DNA from: an uncultured Eubacteriales bacterium
Lineage (GTDB): Bacteria; Bacillota; Clostridia; Christensenellales; Borkfalkiaceae
DNA length: 56,184 nucleotides
Assembly: GCA_900543915.1 (NCBI GenBank)
Contig: UQTB01000013.1
Coordinates: 1-56,184 of the forward strand
Reading direction: 5' to 3'
Part shown: positions 40,368 through 50,241 of the stretch, piece by piece
Position numbering within the stretch: position 1 is the stretch's first letter
How the letters are laid out: every line of letters begins with the position of its first letter
Program-made: the position numbers and the translations under genes
Notes under the pieces: generated by a model
What the model was told of the DNA's origin: nothing
The model's input: the letters and a program-made list of their open reading frames with translations, nothing else
Databases searched by the model: none

Positions 40368-43300
40368 ATGGGCAAGGATAATGGTAATGAAACAAAACGG
40401 ATCCTGATCGCGGCAGAGTGCTGCGATACTGTCAGCTATGCGATGATTCCGGGGGGAGAATCGCCCTTTCATCGGCTGTATGTGAAGAACAATACCGATG
40501 AGGATATCAAGGACGTGACGGTGACGGTCACTTCGCGGCCGGAGTTTATTCTGCCGGTCACGTTCGATCAACCGCTGCTGCCGCGGCGTTCCACGCTGAA
40601 CTTTGAAGCCGGGATCCGGCTGTCTCCGCTTTTTCTGGTCGGACAGGATCAGCGGGCGGAGGGGGAAATCTTCGTGGAGATCAGAAGCGGCAAATCGCTT
40701 CTGAACGAGGCGACGTTCCCGGTCGCCGTCCTTGGGTTTGACGAATGCGACTATCGCGCGCGGCCGGTCAATCTGGCGTATTTCGTACGGCGGACCGCGG
40801 AAGTCAACCTGATCAGAAACGAGGCGGACCGCCGCATGGCGGAGTGGAAACTGCCCCCGTTCGGCGGATACCCGAAATCGGGGAAAAACGACGTGCGTTA
40901 TTTTTTTGCAGCCGCTTACGCCGTGTTGACGGAAAAGGGCTTCATTCGTACGGCGGAAAATGCGGAGAGCGCCTATATCGCCTCCCATAAAACGCTGCTA
41001 GTGGGGAAAAACGCATCCTTCGTCGAACTGACGCTGCTGTTTGCCGCCGTTCTGGAAGCGGCCGGGATCAACGCGGTGTTCGGCAAGCGGGGCGAGGATT
41101 GGTATATCGGCGCATTTTTGACGGACGAGTGTTTTCCGAACGTGTTGATCGACGACGCCGCGGCGCTGGAAAAGCGCATGGAAAAGGGCGTACGCGAGAT
41201 CTCCATGGTCTCCGTCGGCGGGATATTCGCGGGAATGTCGTTCGAGGGGAACGAAAACCGCACGATATCCGAACTCAAAAAAGCGCCGCTTGACTTTGCA
41301 ATCGACTTGAAGCGCGCGCGCATCATGCGCATGCGCCCCTGTCCCGAACGCGTCAAGACGGGAAAGGGATACAATGTCGTCGAGTCTTCGGATTTCGACA
41401 ATTCCGCCGCGCCCCAGAAAATCCAGGAGCTGACGGGGGATTTTTCGGGCGATAAAAACCTCACGCGCGAAAAGCAGTGGGAGCGCCGGCTTTTGGAGCT
41501 GGATATGAAAAACCCGCTCCTTAATTTCCGCGTGAACGCCTACACCGTCAAAATCGCGACGGCAAACTTATCCGACTTCATCGGCCATTCGTTCGACGGG
41601 GGCGAGTTTGAAATTGCCTCTCTGCCGGTGACGGAACGCGGTGCGGAAGAGCTTTCCGCGCCCTTCGCGAAAGCCAGCCAGCTGAGGCCGCTCGCCGAAT
41701 ATCTCAGGTATGAATATCAGGCGAAACACCTGATGACGCTCTGCGAGGGGAAGGAATACGACAAGAATCTCCTCGCGCTCTATCGGCGCGATAAGCTCCG
41801 CCAGGAGGAGACGGGGACGAATACGCTTTATCTCGCCGCGGGGTTCCTGAAATACTTTGTGCCCGGGGATGCGGAGGCAAAGTACGCGCCGCTCCTGTTG
41901 TTCCCGGTAGCGATGCGCCGCCGCGGCATGGCGAAGCCGCGCTATTTTCTGACCCTGGACACGGACGACGTGCAGGTCAATAACGCGCTCTTGGAATATC
42001 TGTATATACAATATAACATCGACGTGCGCGGGCTGGGAGATCTCGCGCTCGGTTCCTTTGAAAATCTCGCCGCCGTCATCGACCGGCTGAAAAAGGAGAC
42101 GGTGTCTCAGAAACGGTGGGACGTTTACGACAGCGTCTATCTCTGCAGCCTCTCGTTCTCCAATTACCTGATGTGGAAGGAAGTCCGCACCCGTCCGGAA
42201 AAGTTAAAGGAGAGCCTGCTGATCCGGTCGCTCGTCGCCAACCGCTCCGAGTTTACCGCCGAACGCATGGCGGAATATTCTTCGGACGAAGCGTACGAGG
42301 GCGAGGACCGCATTCTTCTGCCCATCAGCGCGGATTCCTCGCAGTTTTCCGCCATCAAGGACTCTCTGACGAAGAGCTTTGTCCTGCACGGGCCTCCGGG
42401 TACGGGAAAATCGCAGACCATCACCAACATCATCGTGAACAACATCGTGCGCGGGCAGCGCGTCCTCTTCGTCGCGGAAAAGGCGGCGGCGCTGGAAGTG
42501 GTGAACAAGCGCCTTAAAGATATCGGCGCGGGCGCGTTCTGCCTGGAGCTGTATTCGGATAAGGCGCAGAAGACGGAGGTCGTCAGCAAGGTCGCCGATA
42601 CCTTCCGCATGGCGGGCAGCGCTGAGGGAAAGCGCGGCGAAGAGCCGCCCGAAGAACTCTCCCTCCTGATGGAAAAACTGGGGGGCGAGCTGGAAGCGCT
42701 CCACAAAAAACAGCGCCTCGGATTTTCCGTCTACGAGGGAATTTTGGGGTATCTGGAAAATAAAGACGCCCCGGACTGTCTCCGCATCGATCCTATTTTC
42801 TATGAAAAGCTGACGGAAGAATCCTTTAATCGCTATCTCGCGCTGCTGACGGAGCTTACCGTGCGCGCGAAGGAATGCGGCAACATCGAAAAGTCCCCTT
42901 TCCGCCGCGTCGGTCGCATTCCGTACGGGGAAAAATGGCGGATCCGCGGGGAAAACGCGCTCGGCGTTTTGCAGCGGGAACTCCGCCGCCTGCGCGAATA
43001 CGCGAAGGATCTCGTCTCCGTCTTCAATATGCGCACGGTTTCGCTGACCGCGCGCAAATTAAAGAGTTTGTACGAGGCCTGCATGCTTCTGGAAATTCCC
43101 GCCGTCGGGACGTATCTGTCGAACGCCGGGGATTCCGCTTACGGCGTGATCGAGGGGTATTTCCGCCTGTTGGAAAGCAAAAAGAGGCTGGAAGAGGATT
43201 TTACCCGCCGTTACCGCGCGCTTCCCGCGCGGGAAAATTACCCTGAGATTCTCGCCGCGAGAGACAGCGAGCGCGCGCGTGCCCGCATCTCCAGGCGCAT

Positions 43301-45998
43301 CGCCGCGCAGACCCGGTTCGAGCTGGAAAAGACCGACCGGGAGGCTTATTTTGCCGCGCTTCGCCGGCTGGCGGAGACGGCGGAGGCGTTTGACAAGCGG
43401 CTGGCGGAGGCCGCCCTCCTGGTGGGCGTGCCCGCGGAAGAGCGCAAAGTGACGGAAGCGGCGGACGCCGTCCGCAGGCTCCGCGCGTGCGCGGCCGTTC
43501 TCTATGTGGATCCCGATTACGGGGTGTATCGGGAAAGCTGCCGGTTTATCCTGGAAAATGCGCCATACCTTCCCGTCGTGTTCTACCGCAAGGCGTACGA
43601 AAACGCCGCGCAGGCGGAGGAAGAATTCCGTTCCGTCTTCGCCATTGCGGAGGAGGAAGACGAGAGCGAGGACATCGTCAAGCGGATGGAAAGCCTGTCT
43701 AACCTTGGCAGGAACATGGATTACGTCGGCAGCTGGAGCAAATACCAGGAGATCGTGGAGGAATGCCGGGAAAACGGCTTTGATTTCGTCCTGGAACCCT
43801 TGAGAGAGGGGGAGATCACCGCGGAAGATATCTTATCCTGCTTCAAAAAGTGCGTCTACTATAACTTTGCCAAGAACGAAATCTCGCTGAGCGACCGCCT
43901 CTGCCGTTTTTCCGGCCTCGAGCTGGAAGAGGCGACCGAGCGGTTCCGCGCCCTGACCGAGGAATACGAGCGCCTGTCCCGCGCGGAAATCGTGCGCCGC
44001 CTGATCGAAAATCTCCCCGGCGCGGAAGAAGAGGGCGAGCACAACCTCGAAAAGGTCGTCCTGTACCGCGCGGAGAAAAACGCGGTGAAGGGCGTGAGCC
44101 TCAGAAATCTCTTCGATCAGATCCCGCACATTCTGGCGCGGGCCTGTCCGTGCATGCTGATGTCGCCGGCCTCGGTGACGCAGTATCTGGACTTGGACAA
44201 GCACAAGTTCGACCTCGTCGTATTCGACGAGGCTTCGCAGATCCCCACCTGCAAAGCCGTCGGGGCGATTGCCCGCGCGGACCGCGTCATCGTCGTGGGC
44301 GACCCCAAACAGCTGCCCCCGACGACGTTTTTCGGCGTGGAGTTCAAGGATGAAGAAAACCTCGACGTGGAGGATCTGGACAGTGTTCTGGACGACTGCC
44401 TCGCCATCGGCATGCCCGAGCGGCATCTGCTGTGGCATTACCGCTCGCATCACGAATCGCTGATCGCGTTCAGCAACGCCATGTTCTACGACAACGCGCT
44501 GTTTACGTTCCCGTCGCCCTCCGAGCTGGATTCCAAGGTGACGCTCCGCTATGTGGACGGCTATTACGACCGCGGCGGCACCAAGGTGAACCAGAAGGAG
44601 GCGGAAGAACTCATCGCAGAGGTAATCGGCCGCCTGTCCAGCCCCGTGCACGCGGGCAAGAGCATGGGAATCGTCACGTTCAGCACCGCGCAGCAGAATT
44701 ACATTTACGACCGCCTGAACGAAGAGCTCCGCAGAAACAAGCTGGAAGGCGCCGCGTACGAGTGCGGCGAACCGCTGTTCGTCAAAAACCTCGAAAACGT
44801 ACAGGGAGACGAGCGGGACGTGATCCTCTTCAGCGTAGGGTACGGGCCGGACAGGGAGGGCAAGCTGTCTCTGAATTTCGGTCCCTTGAACCAGGCGAAC
44901 GGCTACCGCCGCCTGAATGTGGCAGTCACGCGCGCCCGCACGGAAATGCGCGTATTCAGTTCGCTGCGCGGCAATATGATCGACCTCAACCGCACGGATT
45001 CCCGCGGCGTGCGCTGCCTGAAAGCGTTTTTGGAATACGCCGAGAAGGGGAGCGACATGCTGGTGTTCGATCGCAAAGACGTGCTTTCGCGCAGGCAGGG
45101 CATCGGCTGGGAGGTGGCGAAAGAGCTCACCGAGCGCGGCATTCGCTGCGTATACGATCTGGGCGTTTCCGATTTCCGGATCGACGTCGCGATCGTCGAC
45201 CCGCGGGATAAGAACCGCTATATCCTGGCGGTCATCTGCGACGGCGAAAACGAGCGGCGGATCCGCAGCGTGCGCGACCGCGTGGCGCTTCAGACGCGTA
45301 TCCTGAAAACGCTCGGCTGGAACGTCTGCTATCTCTGGACGGTCAACTACCTCAACAATCCCAAGCGGGAAATACAGAAGCTGAAAGAACTGGTCGCCAA
45401 GCTGGCGGCGGTCCGCACGCCGGGCAAAAAGGCGGTGCGCGAAGCGCTCGCAAAATACCGCCGCCCCTACCGCGCGGCGAATATCAAACCCGCCGCAAAA
45501 GCGGGGCCGGACTTCGTGCTCGCGGAGAGCAATGCCGCCGCGATCCGCAAAAAGGCGGAGACCATCATCGAGACGGAACAGCCCGTGGAGGAGCAGTATC
45601 TCCTCGAACGCCTGGCGTTCGCGTACAACGTCCCGAAGACCTCGAAGCGCGCGATGGCGACGCTGCAGTCCGTTCTGGACGGGCTGACCGAGCTCAGAGC
45701 GGCGGAGGACGGCATCGTCTATTACCGCATGAAGGAGCCGGACTTTTTCCGCCCGCTGGACGGAAAGGTCAAGCGCGACTTCATGAAGGTTTCCCTGGGA
45801 GAAATCGTCTCGGCGGTGCGCTGCGCCGCGGAGAGCAATCTGCCTCTGGAGCTGGAGGAGCTCGTCAAAGAGGTGATCGCGCTCTTCGGCCTTCCCAGAA
45901 AGACCAAGCAGGTATCCGACCGGATCGAACGCGCCGTCGCGGCGGCGGTAAACGGCTGTTTCGTGATCCGCACCGTCGACGGAAAATATACCGTTTAA
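40368..45998 (+). CDS. DUF4011 / SF1 helicase / endonuclease-like / DUF3320 protein (Hhe-like)
   Basis: An 1876-residue protein. Residues 1-370 include a transglutaminase-like segment without the catalytic Cys. DUF4011 begins near Trp371 (LLELDMKNPLLNFR). The SF1 helicase has Walker A GPPGTGKS (675-682), FDEAS (1286-1290), GDPKQLPP (from 1311), VQGDERD (1478-1484) and an NVAVTRAR motif VI. Near 1596 a Vsr/MTES_1575-type nuclease follows (DLGVSDFRIDVA with Asp1606), but the usual Glu before CDG is Ile, so activity is doubtful. A DUF3320-like helical region (YNVPKTSKRAMATL) ends it. This order is that of the Hhe anti-phage proteins. Defence is inferred. GC-rich like the chromosome. Confidence 0.87.
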   Translation: MGKDNGNETKRILIAAECCDTVSYAMIPGGESPFHRLYVKNNTDEDIKDVTVTVTSRPEFILPVTFDQPLLPRRSTLNFEAGIRLSPLFLVGQDQRAEGEIFVEIRSGKSLLNEATFPVAVLGFDECDYRARPVNLAYFVRRTAEVNLIRNEADRRMAEWKLPPFGGYPKSGKNDVRYFFAAAYAVLTEKGFIRTAENAESAYIASHKTLLVGKNASFVELTLLFAAVLEAAGINAVFGKRGEDWYIGAFLTDECFPNVLIDDAAALEKRMEKGVREISMVSVGGIFAGMSFEGNENRTISELKKAPLDFAIDLKRARIMRMRPCPERVKTGKGYNVVESSDFDNSAAPQKIQELTGDFSGDKNLTREKQWERRLLELDMKNPLLNFRVNAYTVKIATANLSDFIGHSFDGGEFEIASLPVTERGAEELSAPFAKASQLRPLAEYLRYEYQAKHLMTLCEGKEYDKNLLALYRRDKLRQEETGTNTLYLAAGFLKYFVPGDAEAKYAPLLLFPVAMRRRGMAKPRYFLTLDTDDVQVNNALLEYLYIQYNIDVRGLGDLALGSFENLAAVIDRLKKETVSQKRWDVYDSVYLCSLSFSNYLMWKEVRTRPEKLKESLLIRSLVANRSEFTAERMAEYSSDEAYEGEDRILLPISADSSQFSAIKDSLTKSFVLHGPPGTGKSQTITNIIVNNIVRGQRVLFVAEKAAALEVVNKRLKDIGAGAFCLELYSDKAQKTEVVSKVADTFRMAGSAEGKRGEEPPEELSLLMEKLGGELEALHKKQRLGFSVYEGILGYLENKDAPDCLRIDPIFYEKLTEESFNRYLALLTELTVRAKECGNIEKSPFRRVGRIPYGEKWRIRGENALGVLQRELRRLREYAKDLVSVFNMRTVSLTARKLKSLYEACMLLEIPAVGTYLSNAGDSAYGVIEGYFRLLESKKRLEEDFTRRYRALPARENYPEILAARDSERARARISRRIAAQTRFELEKTDREAYFAALRRLAETAEAFDKRLAEAALLVGVPAEERKVTEAADAVRRLRACAAVLYVDPDYGVYRESCRFILENAPYLPVVFYRKAYENAAQAEEEFRSVFAIAEEEDESEDIVKRMESLSNLGRNMDYVGSWSKYQEIVEECRENGFDFVLEPLREGEITAEDILSCFKKCVYYNFAKNEISLSDRLCRFSGLELEEATERFRALTEEYERLSRAEIVRRLIENLPGAEEEGEHNLEKVVLYRAEKNAVKGVSLRNLFDQIPHILARACPCMLMSPASVTQYLDLDKHKFDLVVFDEASQIPTCKAVGAIARADRVIVVGDPKQLPPTTFFGVEFKDEENLDVEDLDSVLDDCLAIGMPERHLLWHYRSHHESLIAFSNAMFYDNALFTFPSPSELDSKVTLRYVDGYYDRGGTKVNQKEAEELIAEVIGRLSSPVHAGKSMGIVTFSTAQQNYIYDRLNEELRRNKLEGAAYECGEPLFVKNLENVQGDERDVILFSVGYGPDREGKLSLNFGPLNQANGYRRLNVAVTRARTEMRVFSSLRGNMIDLNRTDSRGVRCLKAFLEYAEKGSDMLVFDRKDVLSRRQGIGWEVAKELTERGIRCVYDLGVSDFRIDVAIVDPRDKNRYILAVICDGENERRIRSVRDRVALQTRILKTLGWNVCYLWTVNYLNNPKREIQKLKELVAKLAAVRTPGKKAVREALAKYRRPYRAANIKPAAKAGPDFVLAESNAAAIRKKAETIIETEQPVEEQYLLERLAFAYNVPKTSKRAMATLQSVLDGLTELRAAEDGIVYYRMKEPDFFRPLDGKVKRDFMKVSLGEIVSAVRCAAESNLPLELEELVKEVIALFGLPRKTKQVSDRIERAVAAAVNGCFVIRTVDGKYTV

Positions 45999-46008
45999 GG
46001 GAGTCAGT

Positions 46009-46903
46009 ATGAAAAATCTGTTTTCCTCCGTCCTGGATAAGAGGACGGGAACGGAGGAGTTTTACGGCGAGCCGTTCATCACCAATCGGATCGATGTGGC
46101 GCAGGAGCAGGAGATCGCTCAGCGCCGCGCGGAAATCGATTCGTTCGAGAAAAAGAGGGGCGTTCCGGTCTGGTATACGGCATTGGAATACCTCGCCCTG
46201 CTCGCGTTTCTCTTTTGTTTTTTATTCATGGCCGGCCGCCTGAAAGAGGCGTCGTTTGCGGAAGTCTATGGAACTTACCCCCGCCGTATTTTACGGCGGG
46301 ATCGGCTGTCTTGTCCTTTGGGGCGTTCTCTCTCTCCTGGAGCGGATCAGAAAGAAACGCGCCGCAGACAGCGAGGAGCTCCGCCGCCTGGAACAGGCGA
46401 CGAACGAGACCGTGCGCCGGTCGGAACATGCGCTGGACATCCCCGCCGGGGCGAAGAGGATGGACGTGCTTTCCGCGGTTCTCATCCGGAAGAAAAACGG
46501 CAAGGAGCGGCCGTACAGCCTGCGGATGAGCAATTACATCAACCTCGAGCAGTACGTATACTGCAAGGACGGCTGCCTCTGCTTTTCCGACCTGTACAGC
46601 GAGCTTTCCGTGCCGCTTTCCGCCCTGTCAGAGATCCGCCGCGTCGACAAGAGCGTCAACTTTATGCCCTGGAACAAGGAGGAGGGCGTCCGATCTCCCG
46701 CGTATCGGCCCTACCGCCTGAAAATGAACGGATACGGCGCGGTATTCTGCAAGCCGTATTATTCGCTGCCCGTGCGCGACGAGCGGGGGGAATTTGAAAT
46801 TCTGTTCTGCTCCTATGAGCTGGATTCTCTGAACGCGCTTTTAAATCTCCCCGTCCGCGCGGAAGCGGGCGGCGACGGGGAGCAAGGGGAGCGCCGGGCG
46901 TAA
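46009..46903 (+). pseudogene. Membrane protein gene split by a frameshift
   Basis: Two frames together encode one protein of about 297 residues. The first (from ATG 46009) gives a polar N-terminus and a membrane helix (LEYLALLAFLFCFLFMAG). At the C5 run 46278-46282 the frame should change: removing one C gives continuous TYPAVFYGGIGCLVLWGVLSLL, a second helix, then an approximately 200-residue cytoplasmic domain ending at 46903. The start lies 10 bp after the helicase gene, so it is probably co-transcribed. Function unknown; two helices followed by a beta-rich (perhaps PH-like) domain. The extra base may be a sequencing error, a real mutation or slippage. Confidence 0.75.
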
Positions 46904-47027
46904 AATTGCTTCAGAGAAAAATAAAATGATGGAAGCTCGAATGCGCCATGCGTCTGACGTACGGCGTTTTTTCGCGGCTCCCGCGGTGCGCCGCCCTGTG
47001 TGAATTGTAAAAACGTTCTAAGATAAA

Positions 47028-47975
47028 ATGATGGAATATTTGATGTTGACAGCGGCTGCCGTCGCCATCGCGGGGCAGTTTTCGCTGAATAAACTGTATG
47101 AAAAGCGCATCGTGCGCAGTAAAAACCATTTGTTGATTTTTCCGATCGCGGTTTCGGCAGTGTCGGCGGCAATGTTTTTGTGCCTGAACGCCTTTTCCCT
47201 GCATACTACGGGATTCGGCGTCGGGATGGCGGCATGCGGCGCCGTTATTTCCGTCTTGTCCGCCATCCTCGGCATCGTGATCGTGCGGGTGGGGCAGGTC
47301 TCCGTCTATACGATGTTCATGATGCTCGGCGGCATGCTGCTGCCCTACCTGTACGGCGTTCTCTTCCTGAAAGAGGCGTTGTCTCCGTTCTGTATTGCGG
47401 GGCTGACGGTGCTGGCCGCGGCGCTCGCGCTTTCGGCGTTCGGAAAAGGGGGAGGGAGCGGGGCAAAGCCCAAAAAGATATTTTATCTCCTGTGCGCGGC
47501 GGCGTTTCTGTTGAACGGGGGGATCGGCATCGTGTCGAAGGCGCATCAGATCAGCGCTGCCGCGCTGCCTACCTACGATTTTCTGATCTGGAACTATCTC
47601 TTTCAGTTCGTACTTTCGGGCATTGCGTTCGGCGCGTATGCGCTGTTTGCCGCGCACCGCAGGAAGCGTGCCGAAGCGGACGGCGCTTCGGCGGGAGCGC
47701 AGGGGGAAGAAGAGATCGCGACGGAAGGGAGAAAACGCGGGCTGTACGCCTTTCTGATCGCGGCGGCTTACGCCGTTGTCTCGGGCGGCGGCTTTCTGCT
47801 TCAGTTGCTCGCGGCCATCAAGCTGCCCGCTTCGATGCAATATCCGTTTGTGACGGGCGGCTCGGTCATCCTGACGACGCTTGCGGCGGCGCTGTTCTTT
47901 CGGGAAAAGATAACCCTGAAAGGCTATATCAGCCTGATCTTGATGCTTGCGGGAACGGTTTTATTTGTCTTCTGA
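47028..47975 (+). CDS. EamA/DMT-superfamily transporter
   Basis: A 315-residue protein with about ten hydrophobic helices in two halves, as in drug/metabolite transporters of the EamA type. A polar loop of about 30 residues (Arg/Ala/Glu-rich, about 205-240) separates them. The final MLAGTVLFVF and the internal YTMFMMLGGMLLPYLYG and FVTGGSVILTT blocks are characteristic. The substrate is unknown. The ATG has no good Shine-Dalgarno site. TAAAATGATGGAA appears both here (47025) and 103 bp upstream, a short direct repeat. It ends with a clear terminator at 48021-48046. Confidence 0.85.
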   Translation: MMEYLMLTAAAVAIAGQFSLNKLYEKRIVRSKNHLLIFPIAVSAVSAAMFLCLNAFSLHTTGFGVGMAACGAVISVLSAILGIVIVRVGQVSVYTMFMMLGGMLLPYLYGVLFLKEALSPFCIAGLTVLAAALALSAFGKGGGSGAKPKKIFYLLCAAAFLLNGGIGIVSKAHQISAAALPTYDFLIWNYLFQFVLSGIAFGAYALFAAHRRKRAEADGASAGAQGEEEIATEGRKRGLYAFLIAAAYAVVSGGGFLLQLLAAIKLPASMQYPFVTGGSVILTTLAAALFFREKITLKGYISLILMLAGTVLFVF

Positions 47976-48020
47976 CGGGGCGCTTAATATTTTTTGGGAC
48001 GCGGCTGGACTGCCGCGCAG

Positions 48021-48048
48021 AAGCGGATCGCCTGCGATCCGCTTTTTT
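48021..48048 (+). terminator. Terminator of the DMT transporter gene
   Basis: A perfect 10-bp stem (48021-48030 with 48035-48044), then TTTTT. Confidence 0.9.
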
Positions 48049-48061
48049 ATGTCGGAAAAAA

Positions 48062-48094
48062 GTTAAAAAATTCCCCGCAGGCACTGCGGGGAAT
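48062..48094 (-). terminator. Stranded minus-strand terminator
   Basis: A perfect 11-bp stem (48070-48080 with 48084-48094). Only on the minus strand is it followed by a T-run. No minus-strand gene ends here; the plus-strand GH36 fragment begins 25 bp to the right. Confidence 0.75.
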
Positions 48095-48107
48095 CCGGAA
48101 ACGGCGG

Positions 48108-49250
48108 GGAAACGGCGCGGACCACGTCTGGATCGACGCCGGATGGCACGGCGGCTTTGATGCCGCCTGCAAGGACGAGTTTACGGACGAATGGTCCAGG
48201 CAAACGGGGGACTGGCGCGTCAATACCGCTATTCATCCCGACGGGCTGCAATGCGTATCCGAAGCCGCGCGGCGGAACGGCTTTGGTTTATCCCTCTGGT
48301 TCGAGCCGGAGCGGGCGCACAGCTGCGTTCCCGCGGTGGCGCGGCATCCCGCATGGTTTTTGCGGACGGAAGGGGACGATTTCCGCAACCTCCTGCGGCT
48401 GGACGACCCGCAGGCGTTTGCTTCCGTCTTTGGAATGCTGTGCGAACGGATCAAGGAACTGGGGATAACCTGTTACCGGCAGGATTTCAATATGGATCCC
48501 CTCCCTCTTTGGGATCAGTATGATGAACCGGGGAGAAAGGGCATTCTGCAGATCAGGCACGTTACGGCGCTGTACGAGCTGTGGGACAGATTGAAACAGA
48601 CGTTCCCCGCCCTCGTCATCGACAACTGTGCGAGCGGCGGCAGGCGCCTGGACTGGGAAACGGCGAAACGGTCGATTCCGCTCTGGCGCAGCGATTTTCA
48701 GTGTCCCTTCGACGCGCCTGCGGAGGGTGCCCAGATACACGGGACGGGGCTGTCCTGGTGGCTGCCGGTCAGCGGCACGGGAACAAAGGCGGAACTGACC
48801 GACTTGTACGATTTCCGCAGCGCCTACGCGTCTGCGCTGAACCTGCGTTTTTTTACCTATGAGGGAAGGCCCTGGCCGCCCGATCTCAAAGCAGCCGCCG
48901 CTTACGTCTCGGAATATTTACAGATCCGTTCTTTCTTTACGGAGGATTACTATCCGGTATTCGGCTTTGAGGGCTCCGACCGCGTGTGGGGCGGCTGGCA
49001 ATATCACAGCAGGGAAAAAGATGCGGGCATCGTATGCGCTTTTCGCCGACAGGACTGCCCGTATGATAGCGCGGCTGTTCCTTTATCGGGAATAGAAGGC
49101 GGAAGCCGTTATGCGGTGCATTCGTTCGACGGTTTGCCTTCCGCCGAATATCAGGGGAAAGCGCTCTTGACAAAGGGGCTGAAAATAGCCATTCCCGAAA
49201 GGAAGACGAGCCGGTTATTTCTCTATGAAAAGCTGAAAGATAAAAACTGA
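48108..49250 (+). pseudogene. GH36 alpha-galactosidase lacking its N-terminal part
   Basis: About 375 residues of a GH36 enzyme, beginning abruptly with HVWIDAGWHGG, the first strand of the catalytic barrel. The likely nucleophile Asp is in CYRQDFNMDP (codon 48483-48485) and the acid/base Asp in WRSDFQ (codon 48693-48695); both are kept, as is the C-terminal beta domain. Whole GH36 enzymes are about 700 residues, so the beta-sandwich N-terminal domain of about 300 residues is missing. There is no promoter or ribosome site; the upstream frame is open to 47994 but noncoding in character. Probably a deletion remnant of an alpha-galactoside-utilisation gene. Confidence 0.82.
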
Positions 49251-49261
49251 CTGAAAAACAG

Positions 49262-49297
49262 AAAAAGCACAGATCATCCGGTCTGTGCTTTTTATTT
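49262..49297 (+). terminator. Terminator after the GH36 fragment
   Basis: A 12-bp stem (49262-49273 with 49282-49293) and T-rich tail, 12 bp after the stop. Confidence 0.85.
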
Positions 49298-49395
49298 TGC
49301 GAAATTGCTGAAAAAAAGAAATTTCCCTTTTTGCCCCGCCGCGCGGGGAAAGGAAGGGGGAAAAACCTGCCGGGCCGGGCAGAGACCGCACTGTC

Positions 49396-50073
49396 TCACT
49401 TTTTTGCTTTTTTCGTGGCGAGCCGATAACTTTCGTCTATGTGTGAAAAGATTTCTTCGGCGTCGACGCTGCCGTCCAGCACGATCGTAAACCAGTTCTT
49501 TTTGTTCATGTGATATCCCGGAAAATACCGGAGTCCGTCCACTGTTTCCGCCATTCGTTCGGGCGGTAACCTCAGATCCAGTATCTCGGCGGGGGCGTCC
49601 GAATCAAAGCCGAGTTTCCTCCGCGGCAGCGAGAGGAGCGCCCCGTACCAGCTCTTTGTGTCTTTTCTTCTGAATACGGCATTTTGGGGGAACTTTTCCC
49701 ACAGATATTCGGGGTCGTCCCCGTAGACGTCTTTGACGTATCCGATGACGAGGCGCGCCTGCCCGCTCCCGAAAGCATCCGGTTCGCAGCAGGAAGCGAG
49801 GAAGTCGGCGATTACGGCTTGGTACGCTTTTCTGACCGAACCGACAAACGCTCCCGCGGCGTCTGCAATCAGGTGGAGCGTATATTCTTCTCCGAATGCC
49901 TTTTCCATCAGGCGGGCGACGGCTTTGTTTTCTCCCGTGACAGAGAGCTGCAATTCAAATTGTCCGTTCAGAAGGTCCGTCTTATAGAGATAGCCGGCAT
50001 CACTCGCCGTAAAACCGAAAAGAAGCAGTTTTTCCGTATTGATTTTTTTATGATGGAAGGAAATCTCCTCCAT
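49396..50073 (-). CDS. MmcQ/YjbR family protein
   Basis: A 225-residue protein. The N-terminal half is a ferredoxin-like domain found in longer YjbR proteins; the C-terminal half is the MmcQ/YjbR core: W..FP..AVFRRKD..WYG, KLGFDSDAPAEILDLRLPPE, then the GYHMNKKNWFTIVLDG block. The core resembles cyclophilin-like DNA-binding folds; the exact function of the family is not known. The gene is convergent with the GH36 fragment and 35 bp from its divergent neighbour region. Confidence 0.88.
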   Translation of the reverse strand: MEEISFHHKKINTEKLLLFGFTASDAGYLYKTDLLNGQFELQLSVTGENKAVARLMEKAFGEEYTLHLIADAAGAFVGSVRKAYQAVIADFLASCCEPDAFGSGQARLVIGYVKDVYGDDPEYLWEKFPQNAVFRRKDTKSWYGALLSLPRRKLGFDSDAPAEILDLRLPPERMAETVDGLRYFPGYHMNKKNWFTIVLDGSVDAEEIFSHIDESYRLATKKAKK

Positions 50074-50187
50074 GCCGCACCTCCCGGAATCAAGCCTTAA
50101 CGAACCGTCAGTAATAACATGATATCATAAAAAATGAATTTTGTATCTGCTTTTTGATTCCTTTTTCTTGATTTGCCCCGGATAATA

Positions 50188-50218
50188 CAAAGCTGCCCGT
50201 ATCCTGCACGCAGCTTTG
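50188..50218 (-). terminator. Weak terminator of the AraC regulator gene
   Basis: A 9-bp stem CAAAGCTGC/GCAGCTTTG with a 13-base loop. The T-content on the minus strand side is modest. Confidence 0.5.
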
Positions 50219-50241
50219 TGTCCGCGCGGACGGCTGATCTC

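Noticed and set aside
46921..47040. Direct repeat TAAAATGATGGAA as an insertion target duplication
   Set aside because: The 13-bp copies are 103 bp apart, but nothing between them resembles an insertion sequence; chance or a small local duplication is likelier.
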